Shown: one piece after another, positions 8,921 through 16,828 of the stretch | How positions within the stretch are numbered: the stretch's first letter is position 1 | Layout of the letters: every line of letters begins with the position of its first letter | Assembly (NCBI RefSeq): GCF_013371465.1 | Contig: NZ_JABWDU010000001.1 | Span: forward strand, 983,794 to 1,047,793 | Direction: 5' to 3' | Length of the DNA: 64,000 bases | Source of the DNA: Ensifer oleiphilus | GTDB taxonomy: Bacteria > Pseudomonadota > Alphaproteobacteria > Rhizobiales > Rhizobiaceae | The notes under the pieces: generated by a model | Told to the model about the DNA's origin: nothing | The model's database searches: none | The model's input: the letters and a program-made list of their open reading frames with translations, nothing else | Position numbers and translations under genes: made by a program

Positions 8921-9159
8921 GTCGGTCTCCACCCGTTTTGGTCTCGTTGGATCCCGGCGGAGCGCTCCCATTCCCGCAAGGATGGTTAAATTTCTGCCTG
9001 TTTATCATCTTCTAAACTAGGCGACTTAAGGTATACTATTGCTAATATACATAAATATCTCAGTAAAATCATTGTGTTAACGGTAGGGTTTTGCCGCGGC
9101 ATTACTCGCTGGTCTTGGGTTCGTTGGCGAAAACTGTACCGATGGTAGGGAAACGGCTA

Positions 9160-9777
9160 ATGCGAAAGGGTGAGGAAACACGCGCCAAGATCCTCGACGC
9201 AGCCGAAATCTCGGTGTTGGCGAAGGGCTTTGCCGCGACCTCGATCGATGAGCTGATCGCTGAAACCGGTATCACCAAGAGTGGCTTCTTCTATCATTTT
9301 CGCGACAAGAACGAGCTGGCGAAGGCGCTGCTCGAACGCTACGTCGAGAACGACGAGCGGATCTACGACGAGATCTTCAGCCGGGCGCGCGAGCTTGCGG
9401 ATGATCCGCTTCAGGCGTTCCTGCTCGGCCTCAAGCTCCTGTCGGAGCTGCTCTCCGATCTTCCGAACGGTCACCCCGGCTGCCTGGTCGCGGTCATATG
9501 CAGCCACGAACGGGCCTTCGATCGCGATATCCAGGAGATCAACCGGCAGGCGGCGCTGATGTGGCGTCGCCGTTTCGGCGCGATGTTCCGCGATATCATG
9601 CAGGTCTACCGGCCACGCGAGCCGCTGGATGTCGACCAACTCGCCGACATGGTCTCGACGGTGATCGAGGGTGGCATCATCCTGTCAAAGGCGTTGAAGG
9701 AGCCGAAGAACCTGCCCGCTCAGCTGCTGGTCTTCCGCACCTTCATCCGGCTGCTGTTCCAGCCGGCAGCCTCCTGA
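9160..9777 (+). CDS. TetR family transcriptional regulator
   Basis: The HTH reads GEETRAKILDAAEISVLAKGFAATSIDELIAETGITKSGFFYHFRDKNELAKALL, typical of TetR. The C-terminal half resembles the group that carries HPGCLVAVICSHERAF, often found in YcdC/AcuR-like regulators. The ATG at 9160 has TAGGGA about nine bases upstream; an in-frame ATG at 9142 and a TTG at 9091 would lengthen it. Its upstream region (about 9000-9085) is unusually AT-rich and probably holds the promoters for this gene and the divergent methyltransferase-like gene. It ends three bases before the convergent DUF1697 gene. Confidence 0.88.
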   Translation: MRKGEETRAKILDAAEISVLAKGFAATSIDELIAETGITKSGFFYHFRDKNELAKALLERYVENDERIYDEIFSRARELADDPLQAFLLGLKLLSELLSDLPNGHPGCLVAVICSHERAFDRDIQEINRQAALMWRRRFGAMFRDIMQVYRPREPLDVDQLADMVSTVIEGGIILSKALKEPKNLPAQLLVFRTFIRLLFQPAAS

Positions 9778-9780
9778 GCA

Positions 9781-10308
9781 TCAGGCCTTATCGGCTTCCA
9801 TCGCCTGCGCCAGTTCGGCGAGCTTGCGAACGGTGTTGAGGTTGCGCGCCGTCCCCGGCTTCAGCGCCGGCAGCTTCATCTTCGACCGCCCGGAACCGTT
9901 GGGATAGTGCACGTAAATCTCGTGTCCGGCGATCCGGACCTCCTCGCCGTCGGGCGCGACGAGGTTGTCGAGAGCATCCGCTGCCGCTGCATTCGGCAGG
10001 AAGACAACATGCAAGAGGTTGGTCTTGGCATCGGGGAAGGGGGCGTTCTCGGCAATTGCGTGCAACTGCCCGGCATTGCGCACCATCACGCCCGGCGCCT
10101 TGCCGAGTTTTTCGCCAAGCGCCGCATCCAGCTTTGCCGCCACCTCCGGCGCCGACAAGTCCGAGCGGAACAGCACGTTTCCGCTCTGAATATAGGTCTT
10201 CACGTCGCCGAAGCCGAGTTCCTCGCAGAGCGCTCGGAGATCGGCCATCGCCAGCTTGCCGGTCCCGCCGACATTGATGGCGCGAAGGAGGGCGACGTGA
10301 ACGGGCAT
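9781..10308 (-). CDS. DUF1697 family protein
   Basis: The start MPVHVALLRAINVGGTGKLAMADLRALCEELGF and the segment VKTYIQSGNVLFRS are diagnostic for DUF1697, a family of small soluble proteins with unknown activity. The length of 175 aa fits. The ATG at 10308 is selected because AAGGAG precedes it closely; a longer reading would extend into the end of the upstream gene. It is the second gene after oligopeptidase B, with only a 10-base gap, so the two are probably co-transcribed. The C-terminus ends in a Lys/Arg-rich motif (GRSKMKLPALK). Confidence 0.88.
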   Translation of the reverse strand: MPVHVALLRAINVGGTGKLAMADLRALCEELGFGDVKTYIQSGNVLFRSDLSAPEVAAKLDAALGEKLGKAPGVMVRNAGQLHAIAENAPFPDAKTNLLHVVFLPNAAAADALDNLVAPDGEEVRIAGHEIYVHYPNGSGRSKMKLPALKPGTARNLNTVRKLAELAQAMEADKA

Positions 10309-10318
10309 CGGCCTCTCC

Positions 10319-12433
10319 TTAGCCTTGCATCCTGCCGGCGACCTTGATGGCAAAGGCATATTCGAAGGCGATCTCTTCCAGCCGCTGGAAGCGTCCGGAG
10401 GCGCCGCCGTGACCGGCGTCCATGTTGGTTTTCATCAGGATCGGCGCGGTGCCGGTGGTCTTTTCGCGCAGGCGCGCCACCCATTTCGCCGGCTCCCAAT
10501 AGGTCACGCGCGGGTCGGTGAGCCCGCCGAGCGCCAGGATCGCCGGGTAGGATTTTGCCTCGACATTATCGTAGGGCGAGTAGCCGGCGATGATGTCGTA
10601 GAATTCGCGGCTTTCGATCGGGTTGCCCCATTCCGGCCATTCCGGCGGGGTCAGCGGCAGGGTGTCGTCGAGCATGGTGTTCAGCACGTCGACGAAGGGG
10701 ACGGCCGCGATGATACCGGTGAATTTCTCCGGCGCCATGTTGGCGATGGCGCCCATCAGCATGCCGCCGGCCGAGCCGCCCTCGGCGACGATGTTTGCGT
10801 AGGACGTGAACTTCTCCTGATTCAGATAGTCAGCGGCGGCGATGAAGTCCTTGAAGGTGTTGGTCTTTTTGGCCATCTTGCCGTCTTCGTACCAGGAGAA
10901 GCCCCGGTCCTTGCCGCCGCGGACATGGGCGATGGCATAGACGAAGCCGCGGTCCGCAAGCGACAGGCAATTGGTGTTGAAGCCGGCTGGAATGGTGATG
11001 CCATAGGCGCCGTAACCATAGAGCAGGCACGGTGCCGAGCCGTCGAGCGGCGTATCCTTGCGGTAGAGCAGCGTCACCGGCACCTTCGTTCCGTCCCAGG
11101 AGGGCGCAAACACCCGGCGGGTGACATAGTCGTCGGGATTGTGCCCGGACGGCACTTCCTGGGTCTTGAGCAGCGTGCGCTCGCGCGTCGCCATGTCGTA
11201 GTCGAATAGCTGCGACGGCGTCGTCATCGACGAATAGGAAAAGCGGATGACGTCGGTGTCGTATTCGGCAGCGCCCGAAAGTCCGAGCGAATAGGCCTCC
11301 TCGGCAAAGGCTATCGCGTGCTCCTCACCGGTCTTGCGGTCACGGACGACGATCTCGGGCAGTCCCTCGCGGCGCTGCAGCCAGACGAGATGGCGCGCAT
11401 AGGCCATGTGGCTGAGGATCAGCGTGCCGGGCTTATTTGACACGAGCTCGCGCCAGTTCTCCTTGCCCGGCGCATTCACCGGCGCTTCCATGATCTTGAA
11501 ATCCTTGGCGCCGTCGGCGTTGGTCAGGATGTAGAAGACGTCGCCGCCTTCGGTCATCTCGTATTCGAGGCCGGTGACACGCTCGGCGACCAGTTTCGGC
11601 TCGGCCGTGAGATCCTTGGTCGAGAGCAGCCGGTACTCGCTGGTCTCGTGATCGTGGATGTCGATGTAGATGAAATCGTCGAGAAGCGAGCCGCCGACCG
11701 ACATGAAGAAGCCCGGATCCTTCTCCTCATAGACAAGCCGGTCGTCGGCCTGCGCCGTGCCCACCACATGGTGAAAGATCTTCGACGGGCGGTGGTTGTC
11801 GTCGAGTACGGTGTAGAAGAAACTCTTACCGTCAGGTGCCCAGGCGCCGCCGCCGCCGGTGTTTTCGATCACATCGGCAAGATCCTCGCCGGTCGTGAGG
11901 TCGCGCACCTTCAGCGTGAAATATTCCGACCCCTTGTCGTCATAGCCCCAAAGGCCGCGGCCGTGGTCGCTCGAATGGTCGAGGCCGGCGAGGCGGAAAT
12001 AGGACTTGCCCTCGGCTTCCTTGTCGCCGTCGAGCAGCACCTGCCTGATGGTCTCGTCCTTGCCGTTGGCGTCGCGCGGAATGCGGAAGTAGCGCGGCTG
12101 CTCGCCGCCGGTGACGTAAAGGCTGCCATAGGCAAAGGGGCCGTCTTTTACCGGCACCGAGCTGTCGTCTTCCTTGATGCGGCCGCGCATTTCGGCAAAC
12201 AGCGTCTTCTGCAACGCCTTCGTGTCGTCCATCGCCGCATTCATGTAGGCGTTTTCTGCCTCCAGGTGCGTGCGGATTTCCGGGGCGAGGATCGAGGGAT
12301 CCTTGAACATCGCCTGCCAGTTGTCGTCCCGCAGCCAGGCGTAGTCGTCGGTGCGGGTGATGCCGTGGCGCGTATCGGTCACCGGCTTTTTCGCGGCGAC
12401 GGGAGCTTCGGGCAGGTTCTTGAAAACGGACAA
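10319..12433 (-). CDS. ptrB: oligopeptidase B (protease II), S9 family
   Basis: A cytoplasmic serine peptidase that cuts short peptides after Arg or Lys. At 704 aa it has the usual seven-bladed propeller followed by an alpha/beta-hydrolase domain. The nucleophile Ser is in EGGSAGGMLMG, the catalytic His in DAGHGGASGRF, and the N-terminal HGITRTDDYAWLRDDNW is typical of the family. The start is a TTG at 12433 with GGAGA at good spacing; this is inferred, as no ATG fits. DUF1697 follows after 10 bases. The 181 bases upstream hold a repeat-like palindrome but no gene. Confidence 0.93.
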   Translation of the reverse strand: MSVFKNLPEAPVAAKKPVTDTRHGITRTDDYAWLRDDNWQAMFKDPSILAPEIRTHLEAENAYMNAAMDDTKALQKTLFAEMRGRIKEDDSSVPVKDGPFAYGSLYVTGGEQPRYFRIPRDANGKDETIRQVLLDGDKEAEGKSYFRLAGLDHSSDHGRGLWGYDDKGSEYFTLKVRDLTTGEDLADVIENTGGGGAWAPDGKSFFYTVLDDNHRPSKIFHHVVGTAQADDRLVYEEKDPGFFMSVGGSLLDDFIYIDIHDHETSEYRLLSTKDLTAEPKLVAERVTGLEYEMTEGGDVFYILTNADGAKDFKIMEAPVNAPGKENWRELVSNKPGTLILSHMAYARHLVWLQRREGLPEIVVRDRKTGEEHAIAFAEEAYSLGLSGAAEYDTDVIRFSYSSMTTPSQLFDYDMATRERTLLKTQEVPSGHNPDDYVTRRVFAPSWDGTKVPVTLLYRKDTPLDGSAPCLLYGYGAYGITIPAGFNTNCLSLADRGFVYAIAHVRGGKDRGFSWYEDGKMAKKTNTFKDFIAAADYLNQEKFTSYANIVAEGGSAGGMLMGAIANMAPEKFTGIIAAVPFVDVLNTMLDDTLPLTPPEWPEWGNPIESREFYDIIAGYSPYDNVEAKSYPAILALGGLTDPRVTYWEPAKWVARLREKTTGTAPILMKTNMDAGHGGASGRFQRLEEIAFEYAFAIKVAGRMQG

Positions 12434-12524
12434 GGCATGTCTCCGGGATTTAGGCGGCGGGAGACAATGAGATAGAGAGCCCGGCTGCGGCGATCAAGCG
12501 GAAAGGTTTTTGCTGTCAGCAAGC

Positions 12525-12552
12525 GCCTTCTCCTCACAGGTGAGGAGAAGGC
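12525..12552. repeat. perfect 13-bp palindrome, rhizobial-type intergenic hairpin
   Basis: The arms GCCTTCTCCTCAC (12525-12537) and GTGAGGAGAAGGC (12540-12552) are exact complements with only two bases between them. It lies in the 181-base gap between ptrB and the tautomerase gene. Its CTTCTCC...GGAGAAG core resembles small palindromic repeats scattered in rhizobial genomes. A role in the mRNA 3' end of the 12615 gene is also possible. Confidence 0.6.
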
Positions 12553-12614
12553 AGTGCGGGCGACACGGCAAGCTTTCGATCGTTCGCGGGGCTGGCCGTG
12601 GCGTCTGAGGAACG

Positions 12615-12827
12615 CTAGCTCTTCGCTTTCAGTTGTTTGCGATATTCCTCCACCGGCAGGCCGCCGACGCCCCAGTCTTCGAAGGCGACCTCGTCGATGA
12701 CGACGAAGGTGGTGGCCGGGTTCTTGTCGAGCACGGTGACGAGCAGGTCGGTGACGCCCTTGATGAGGGCTGCCTTCTGTTCCGGGGTTGCGCCTTCGCG
12801 GGTGATCTTGATGTTCACATAGGGCAT
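12615..12827 (-). CDS. 4-oxalocrotonate tautomerase-like protein
   Basis: A 70-residue member of the tautomerase superfamily; such enzymes use the N-terminal Pro as a general base after Met removal. The protein starts MPYVNIKITREGATPEQKAALIKG, with Pro2 in place, and ends in the expected hydrophobic VEEYRKQLKAKS. The ATG at 12827 has AAGGAG upstream. It is the last gene of a three-gene minus-strand unit with an NTF2-like protein and a glutathione transferase, which suggests a detoxification or catabolic module. Its substrate cannot be inferred. Confidence 0.9.
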   Translation of the reverse strand: MPYVNIKITREGATPEQKAALIKGVTDLLVTVLDKNPATTFVVIDEVAFEDWGVGGLPVEEYRKQLKAKS

Positions 12828-12837
12828 TGCTGGCTCC

Positions 12838-13233
12838 TTAGCCTGGTTGTCGAATGTCGTAGTGGAAGACCTTGGCAATGATCTGCCAACGCCCGTCGAC
12901 GAAGATCAGCGACAGGAAATCGGTAAACGCCTTCTCGCCGATGGCGCATTGTACCTTGGCAAAGGCTGTCACCGGCCCGGCGAATTCGATCGAGACGATC
13001 CTGTCGGCGCGCTGTTCGCCGCGGCTCGCCGGGGAAGGACGTTTGTCGACGATAGGAAAGTACGTGTTCATGTCGAGTTCGAGCAGGGTGCCCTCGGTCG
13101 CCGTGGCGTAGTGGGCTTTCGGGTGAAACACCTCGCGCAGCATCGCCGTGTCGCTGTGGTAAAGTCCGTCGAAATAACGCCCGAGCACATCGATGACGGC
13201 GGCAAAGCGGGCATCGTCGTGAGTGCCGCTCAT
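12838..13233 (-). CDS. NTF2-like (putative lumazine-binding-like) protein
   Basis: A 131-residue cone-shaped NTF2-like fold. The features are GRYFDGLYHSDTAMLREVFHPKAHYATATEG at the start and FAKVQCAIGEKAFTDFLSLIFVDGRWQIIAKVFHYD near the end, as in the putative lumazine-binding family (PF12893). It has no membrane segment. Its ATG overlaps the glutathione transferase gene upstream (its start at 13233 lies within that gene's stop region), and it is 10 bases from the tautomerase gene, so all three are probably one operon. It could bind a small hydrophobic molecule, but none is known. Confidence 0.75.
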   Translation of the reverse strand: MSGTHDDARFAAVIDVLGRYFDGLYHSDTAMLREVFHPKAHYATATEGTLLELDMNTYFPIVDKRPSPASRGEQRADRIVSIEFAGPVTAFAKVQCAIGEKAFTDFLSLIFVDGRWQIIAKVFHYDIRQPG

Positions 13234-13844
13234 GCCGCGATCAACCCTTCTGCCTTCATCGCCGCCTGCACCGCCGGGCGCTGGCCCACCCGCTGCATAT
13301 AGGCGGTCAGATGGGGAAAGGCGCTGAGCGGAATTCCGGTGACACTGGTCCAGTTGACGACGGTGAAGAGATAGGCGTCGGCAACGGAGAAGGTCTCTCC
13401 GAGCACATGGGCGCGGCCATCGGACAACAGCAATTCGACGTTGCCGAGCCGCTTGGTGACCTGTGCCGCGGCGGCTTCCTTGGCATCGGCGCTCGCCGTC
13501 TTGCTGAACAGCGGTGAGAACGCCTTGTGCAGTTCGGAAGCGATGAAGTTCAGCTGCTCCTGCAGTCGCGTGCGTTCAAGGGTGCCGTTGGCGGGCGCCA
13601 GTCCTGCCTTCGGAAAGCGGTCAGCGATGTACTGCACGACGGCCGCACCCTCCGTGACCACATCGCCGGTTTCCAGCACCAGCGCCGGCACATAGCCCTT
13701 AGGATTGATCGCCTTGAAATCGGCGCCACTTTCGGTGAGGTGCGTGGCGGTGTCGACCTTGACGATCTCGAAGTCGACGCCGGCTTCGCGCAGGCTGATA
13801 TGGGGCGAGAGCGAGCAGGCGCCGGGAGCGTAATAAAGCTTCAT
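13230..13844 (-). CDS. glutathione S-transferase
   Basis: A 204-residue cytosolic GST that conjugates glutathione to electrophiles. The N-terminal thioredoxin-like domain begins MKLYYAPGACSLSPHISLREAG, with a Ser/Cys site typical of the beta class, and includes PKGYVPALVLETGDVVTEGAAVVQYIADRF, the glutathione site. The C-terminal helical domain follows. The ATG at 13844 has AAAGGAAT upstream. It is the first gene of the unit with the NTF2-like and tautomerase genes and divergent from an HxlR regulator. HxlR regulators often sense reactive electrophiles, so joint control is plausible. Confidence 0.92.
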   Translation of the reverse strand: MKLYYAPGACSLSPHISLREAGVDFEIVKVDTATHLTESGADFKAINPKGYVPALVLETGDVVTEGAAVVQYIADRFPKAGLAPANGTLERTRLQEQLNFIASELHKAFSPLFSKTASADAKEAAAAQVTKRLGNVELLLSDGRAHVLGETFSVADAYLFTVVNWTSVTGIPLSAFPHLTAYMQRVGQRPAVQAAMKAEGLIAA

Positions 13845-13903
13845 GGTCAAATTCCTTTTGCAATGGTGGTCTCTGTCGAAGACGGCGGAACCTAACCTCA
13901 AGC

Positions 13904-13930
13904 GATAACTTTTGTATATCAGATAACTTT
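13904..13930. promoter_or_regulatory. direct repeat GATAACTTT between GST operon and HxlR regulator
   Basis: GATAACTTT occurs at 13904-13912 and again at 13922-13930, 18 bases apart, inside the AT-rich 135-base intergenic region of divergent genes. Around it GTTACC (13934-13939) and GGTAAC (about 13960) also form an inverted pair. These are candidate HxlR sites; a -10 element cannot be excluded as the reason for the AT-richness. Confidence 0.55.
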
Positions 13931-13979
13931 ATGTTACCGACGTTTCCGGTTTCCCCACGGTAACTGGAGAATTTTGCCC

Positions 13980-14381
13980 ATGAGCTTGAAAATTCGAAAG
14001 AATAGGGCTGTCGCCCTACCGCCGGCCTGCCCGGTAGGCGAGTGCATGGTGATGCTCGGCGGCGCCTGGGCGCCCAACATCATCTGGTATCTGAGCGGCG
14101 GCCCGCGTCGCTTCAGCGAGCTGAAGATCGATATCCCCGGGATATCGGCGAAGGTGCTGAGCACGCGCCTGAAGGACATGGAGGAGAAGGGCGCGATCGA
14201 ACGGCGGATCATGCCGACATCGCCGCCGTCGGTCGAATACCGGCTGAGCGAGCTTGGGCAGGAATTCGTACCCGCAATCCACGCGATCGTCGAGGTCGGC
14301 TACAAGCTCAAGCTCCGCCGCGAAGCAAAGCTCGCCGAGGACGCCGCCGTGCAGAGCGCCGAGCACGCCGTGCCCGCCTGA
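13980..14381 (+). CDS. HxlR family transcriptional regulator
   Basis: A 133-residue winged-helix protein. The pattern CPVGECMVMLGGAWAPNIIWYLSGGPRRFSELKIDIPGISAKVLSTRLKDMEEKGAIER is diagnostic of HxlR/YodB regulators, which act as dimers and often sense electrophiles through cysteine. Cys is present in CPVGEC near residue 15. The ATG at 13980 is chosen over a TTG at 13974. It is divergent from the GST/NTF2-like/tautomerase operon and probably controls it. The C-terminal extension (residues 110-133) is Glu/Ala-rich and not part of the core fold. Confidence 0.92.
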   Translation: MSLKIRKNRAVALPPACPVGECMVMLGGAWAPNIIWYLSGGPRRFSELKIDIPGISAKVLSTRLKDMEEKGAIERRIMPTSPPSVEYRLSELGQEFVPAIHAIVEVGYKLKLRREAKLAEDAAVQSAEHAVPA

Positions 14382-14406
14382 CGCCGGGCTGCCGGCATCG
14401 TCACGG

Positions 14407-15327
14407 CTACCACCGGCCCTTGAGCGACTGCACCGCATGCTCGATGAAGGCGCGAACCTTTGGTGTCTCCGCCTGTCGGTCGACAAAGCAGGCGTAGAAG
14501 TCGAACGGCTCGTGGTCAGTGTTGGCAACACCTTCGCAAGGTGCGCCGCCGAACAGCGGCACAAGCAAGCCGCGGGCGATCAGGTCCGTCGCGATGAAGG
14601 CGCCAAGCCGCGTGATGCCGGCACCGGCGATCGCCATTTCGGCCAGCGTGTCGATATCGTTGCTGACGATCGTTGTCTTCAGATCGGGCTCGAAGCGCAG
14701 TCCGTCCCGTACGAAGCCCCAGCGAAAGATCCGCCCGTGCCCGGCATAGCGGTAGACGAGGCAATGATGTTGGATCAGGTCTTCCGGCCTCTCGGGCCGA
14801 CCGTGCCGCTCGATGTAGGAGGGGGAGGCACAGATGACCATCGGCACCGAGGCAAGCTTGCGGGCAATCAGCCCCGGCTCCAGCTGCAGGCCGAAGCGCA
14901 CGCTGATGTCGATGCCTTCGCCGATGTGGTCAATTTCGCGATCGGTGACCACGAGTTCGATCGAGACCTCGGGATGCCGCTCGGCAAAAGATGGCACGAG
15001 CGGCGCCACCACGTGACGGCCGAAGGCGACTGAGGACGCGATCTTCAGTGATCCCCGCGGCTCCGCATTCAGCGATGCTACCGCAACGGCTGCAAGCTCG
15101 AGATCGTGAACGACGCCGCGCACCCGGTCGAAATAGACCCGGCCGCTCTCCGTCAGGCCCAATTGCCGTGTCGTGCGGCTGAGCAGCCGCGTGCCGAGCG
15201 CCCGCTCAAGCCGGGCGATGTTCTGGCTCGCCGAGGCAGGTGTAATGCCGAGCTTGCGCGCCGCCGCGGCGATGCTGCCTTCCTCGACGCTCCGGACGAA
15301 ACTCTCGACGCCGCGCAATGTATCCAT
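14407..15327 (-). CDS. LysR family transcriptional regulator
   Basis: A 306-residue regulator with an N-terminal HTH (FVRSVEEGSIAAAARKLGITPASASQNIARLERALGTRLLSRTTR) and a type 2 periplasmic-binding-like effector domain. The ATG at 15327 (MDTLRGVESFV) aligns with the normal start of the family; a start at 15339 would place the coding region inside a palindrome at 15336-15363 that is better read as a binding site. The gene is divergent from a small membrane DUF2798 gene. The neighbouring target is probably that gene or itself. Confidence 0.88.
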   Translation of the reverse strand: MDTLRGVESFVRSVEEGSIAAAARKLGITPASASQNIARLERALGTRLLSRTTRQLGLTESGRVYFDRVRGVVHDLELAAVAVASLNAEPRGSLKIASSVAFGRHVVAPLVPSFAERHPEVSIELVVTDREIDHIGEGIDISVRFGLQLEPGLIARKLASVPMVICASPSYIERHGRPERPEDLIQHHCLVYRYAGHGRIFRWGFVRDGLRFEPDLKTTIVSNDIDTLAEMAIAGAGITRLGAFIATDLIARGLLVPLFGGAPCEGVANTDHEPFDFYACFVDRQAETPKVRAFIEHAVQSLKGRW

Positions 15328-15335
15328 AATGACAT

Positions 15336-15363
15336 CCATCGAATGCGTTCTTTCATTCGATGG
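15336..15363. promoter_or_regulatory. 10-bp inverted repeat at the LysR start, likely regulator site
   Basis: CCATCGAATG (15336-15345) and CATTCGATGG (15354-15363) are exact reverse complements with eight bases between them. The repeat contains the ATCGA motif on each side and lies between the LysR gene and the divergent DUF2798 gene. LysR proteins usually bind such T-N11-A-type dyads next to their own promoter. Function is inferred. Confidence 0.65.
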
Positions 15364-15477
15364 TTTTGCCTAATTCTGAACAAGGCTGCAATGGTCTACC
15401 TGCGCGCGTTACCATCCGTATAGTGCCGGCCATACCGCACGGATGTTCCTTGCGGACAAGCTACGGAGATCTTCGTC

Positions 15478-15750
15478 ATGGAAGATAAGATACCCCCGCT
15501 GCGGGTCGCGCGGAGCCGCAAATTGCCGCCCCGTGCGGTGCCGATCGCCTTTGCCTTCTTCATGTCGGCGATCATGGCGTTCCTGATGTGCTGCGTCATC
15601 GTCGGCGTCAACACCGGCTTCGATACCGGCTACCCCGCCCGTGTCCTTAGCACCTATGTGTTGGCGATGCCGGTGGCCTTCCTTTGCGTGCTGACGATCC
15701 GACCCTTGGTCTTGAAGCTCGTCGGTGCCGTTTGCCGCATGCCCGGTTGA
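15478..15750 (+). CDS. DUF2798 family small membrane protein
   Basis: A 90-residue protein with two transmembrane helices (about residues 20-45 and 55-80). AFAFFMSAIMAFLMCCVIVGVNTGF and VLSTYVLAMPVAFLCVLTIRPLVLKL match DUF2798, a family of unknown function that often lies next to LysR or MarR-type regulators. The ATG at 15478 is divergent from the LysR gene. A GC-rich hairpin follows just after the stop (15761-15782). Confidence 0.8.
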   Translation: MEDKIPPLRVARSRKLPPRAVPIAFAFFMSAIMAFLMCCVIVGVNTGFDTGYPARVLSTYVLAMPVAFLCVLTIRPLVLKLVGAVCRMPG

Positions 15751-15760
15751 GTTTTCGGGC

Positions 15761-15782
15761 CCGTCCCGGTGATCCGGGACGG
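15761..15782. terminator. hairpin after DUF2798 gene
   Basis: CCGTCCCGG (15761-15769) and CCGGGACGG (15774-15782) are perfect complements around a TGAT loop. It begins 11 bases after the DUF2798 stop. There is no T-run, so a Rho-independent role is uncertain. Confidence 0.5.
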
Positions 15783-16003
15783 CCGTTGCATGAACGGCGT
15801 CGAGGGCTGGGTCTATGGCAAGTTCATCCGGCCGGCCCGTTTCAGACCGTTCTCGCCCCCAAACATGTCTGCGCCGTTGATGCGATGCACGATGTCGGTC
15901 CGCATCACAAAAGCGATCGACGTTGCAATTACACGACACCGCGTTGGAGCAAGCTGCTGTATAGGATAGGCGTTTCGCTTTATTCAGCAGTTTGGACGAA
16001 TGC

Positions 16004-16765
16004 ATGTTGAACAATACTTATGGCAAGCTTGCCTCTCATGTTTATAATTTAGACAAATATATTGGGAAATCCTTCGGCGACGTCGAGTACTATCGCGAAC
16101 GCTTGCAAGGCTGTTCCGGCCCGATATTGGAACCGGCCGTCGGCAACGGTCGTGCGCTGATCCCCTTGCTTGAAGCCGGCCTTGACGTCAGAGGTTTCGA
16201 TGCCTCGCAAGACATGCTCGACTATTGCCGGGCGCATTGTGCCGAACGCGCGCTGACACCCGCTTTATCACAGCAGACTTTCGATGCGTTTTCTTACGAG
16301 GAGCGCTTCGAGGCGATTGTCGTACCTGCCGGCTCCATGCAACTGATCGCCGACCATGCCACCGCGACCGCGATCCTCAAACGCTTTCTCGATCATCTCC
16401 GACCGGGTGGCCGCCTGATCTTCGATCTGTATCCGCACGATCTTTTCGCCGACAACCAGCCGACGATCCGCAGCTGGCAGACCGAGGCGGGCGATCTGCT
16501 GACCTTGACCAGCCAGCGGGTCAAGGCCGACCTCATCGCCCAGACGACGGTCTCGCATCTGCGCTACGAACTCTGGTGCGAGGGCCGGCTGGCGTCGAGC
16601 GAACTCGAATTCTTCACCATGCGCTGGTGGGGGATCGAGGAAATGGCGCTCACCTTGCGTGCCGCCGGATATATCGATCTCGTCATTTCCGGGGACTACG
16701 ACTTCGGTCGTGCGCCGAAGGATGGCGACGAGGTTGTCACCTTCGAGTGCCGTCGGCCGCTATAG
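16004..16765 (+). CDS. SAM-dependent methyltransferase (class I)
   Basis: A 253-residue Rossmann-fold methyltransferase. The SAM-binding motif I is ILEPAVGNGRALIPLLEAGLDVRGFDAS, with motif II/III AFSYEERFEAIVVPAGSMQLI and the ALKRFLDHLRPGGRLIFDLYPHD type post-loop. The ATG at 16004 (MLNNTYGKLASHVYNLDKYIG) is preferred over a TTG at 15992. It is a single gene on the plus strand and is closed by a strong terminator. The substrate is unknown; small-molecule methyltransferases share this arrangement. Confidence 0.85.
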   Translation: MLNNTYGKLASHVYNLDKYIGKSFGDVEYYRERLQGCSGPILEPAVGNGRALIPLLEAGLDVRGFDASQDMLDYCRAHCAERALTPALSQQTFDAFSYEERFEAIVVPAGSMQLIADHATATAILKRFLDHLRPGGRLIFDLYPHDLFADNQPTIRSWQTEAGDLLTLTSQRVKADLIAQTTVSHLRYELWCEGRLASSELEFFTMRWWGIEEMALTLRAAGYIDLVISGDYDFGRAPKDGDEVVTFECRRPL

Positions 16766-16792
16766 GGGGCGCAGCCTTCATTCAGGCGAGAG

Positions 16793-16828
16793 GCCACGCC
16801 CCCGAGATCGAGGGCGTGGCTGTTTTGT
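16793..16828 (+). terminator. Rho-independent terminator of the methyltransferase gene
   Basis: GCCACGCCC (16793-16801) pairs with GGGCGTGGC (16812-16820) and is followed by TGTTTTGTT. It lies between the plus-strand methyltransferase and the minus-strand surface protein and may stop transcription from both sides. Confidence 0.8.
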
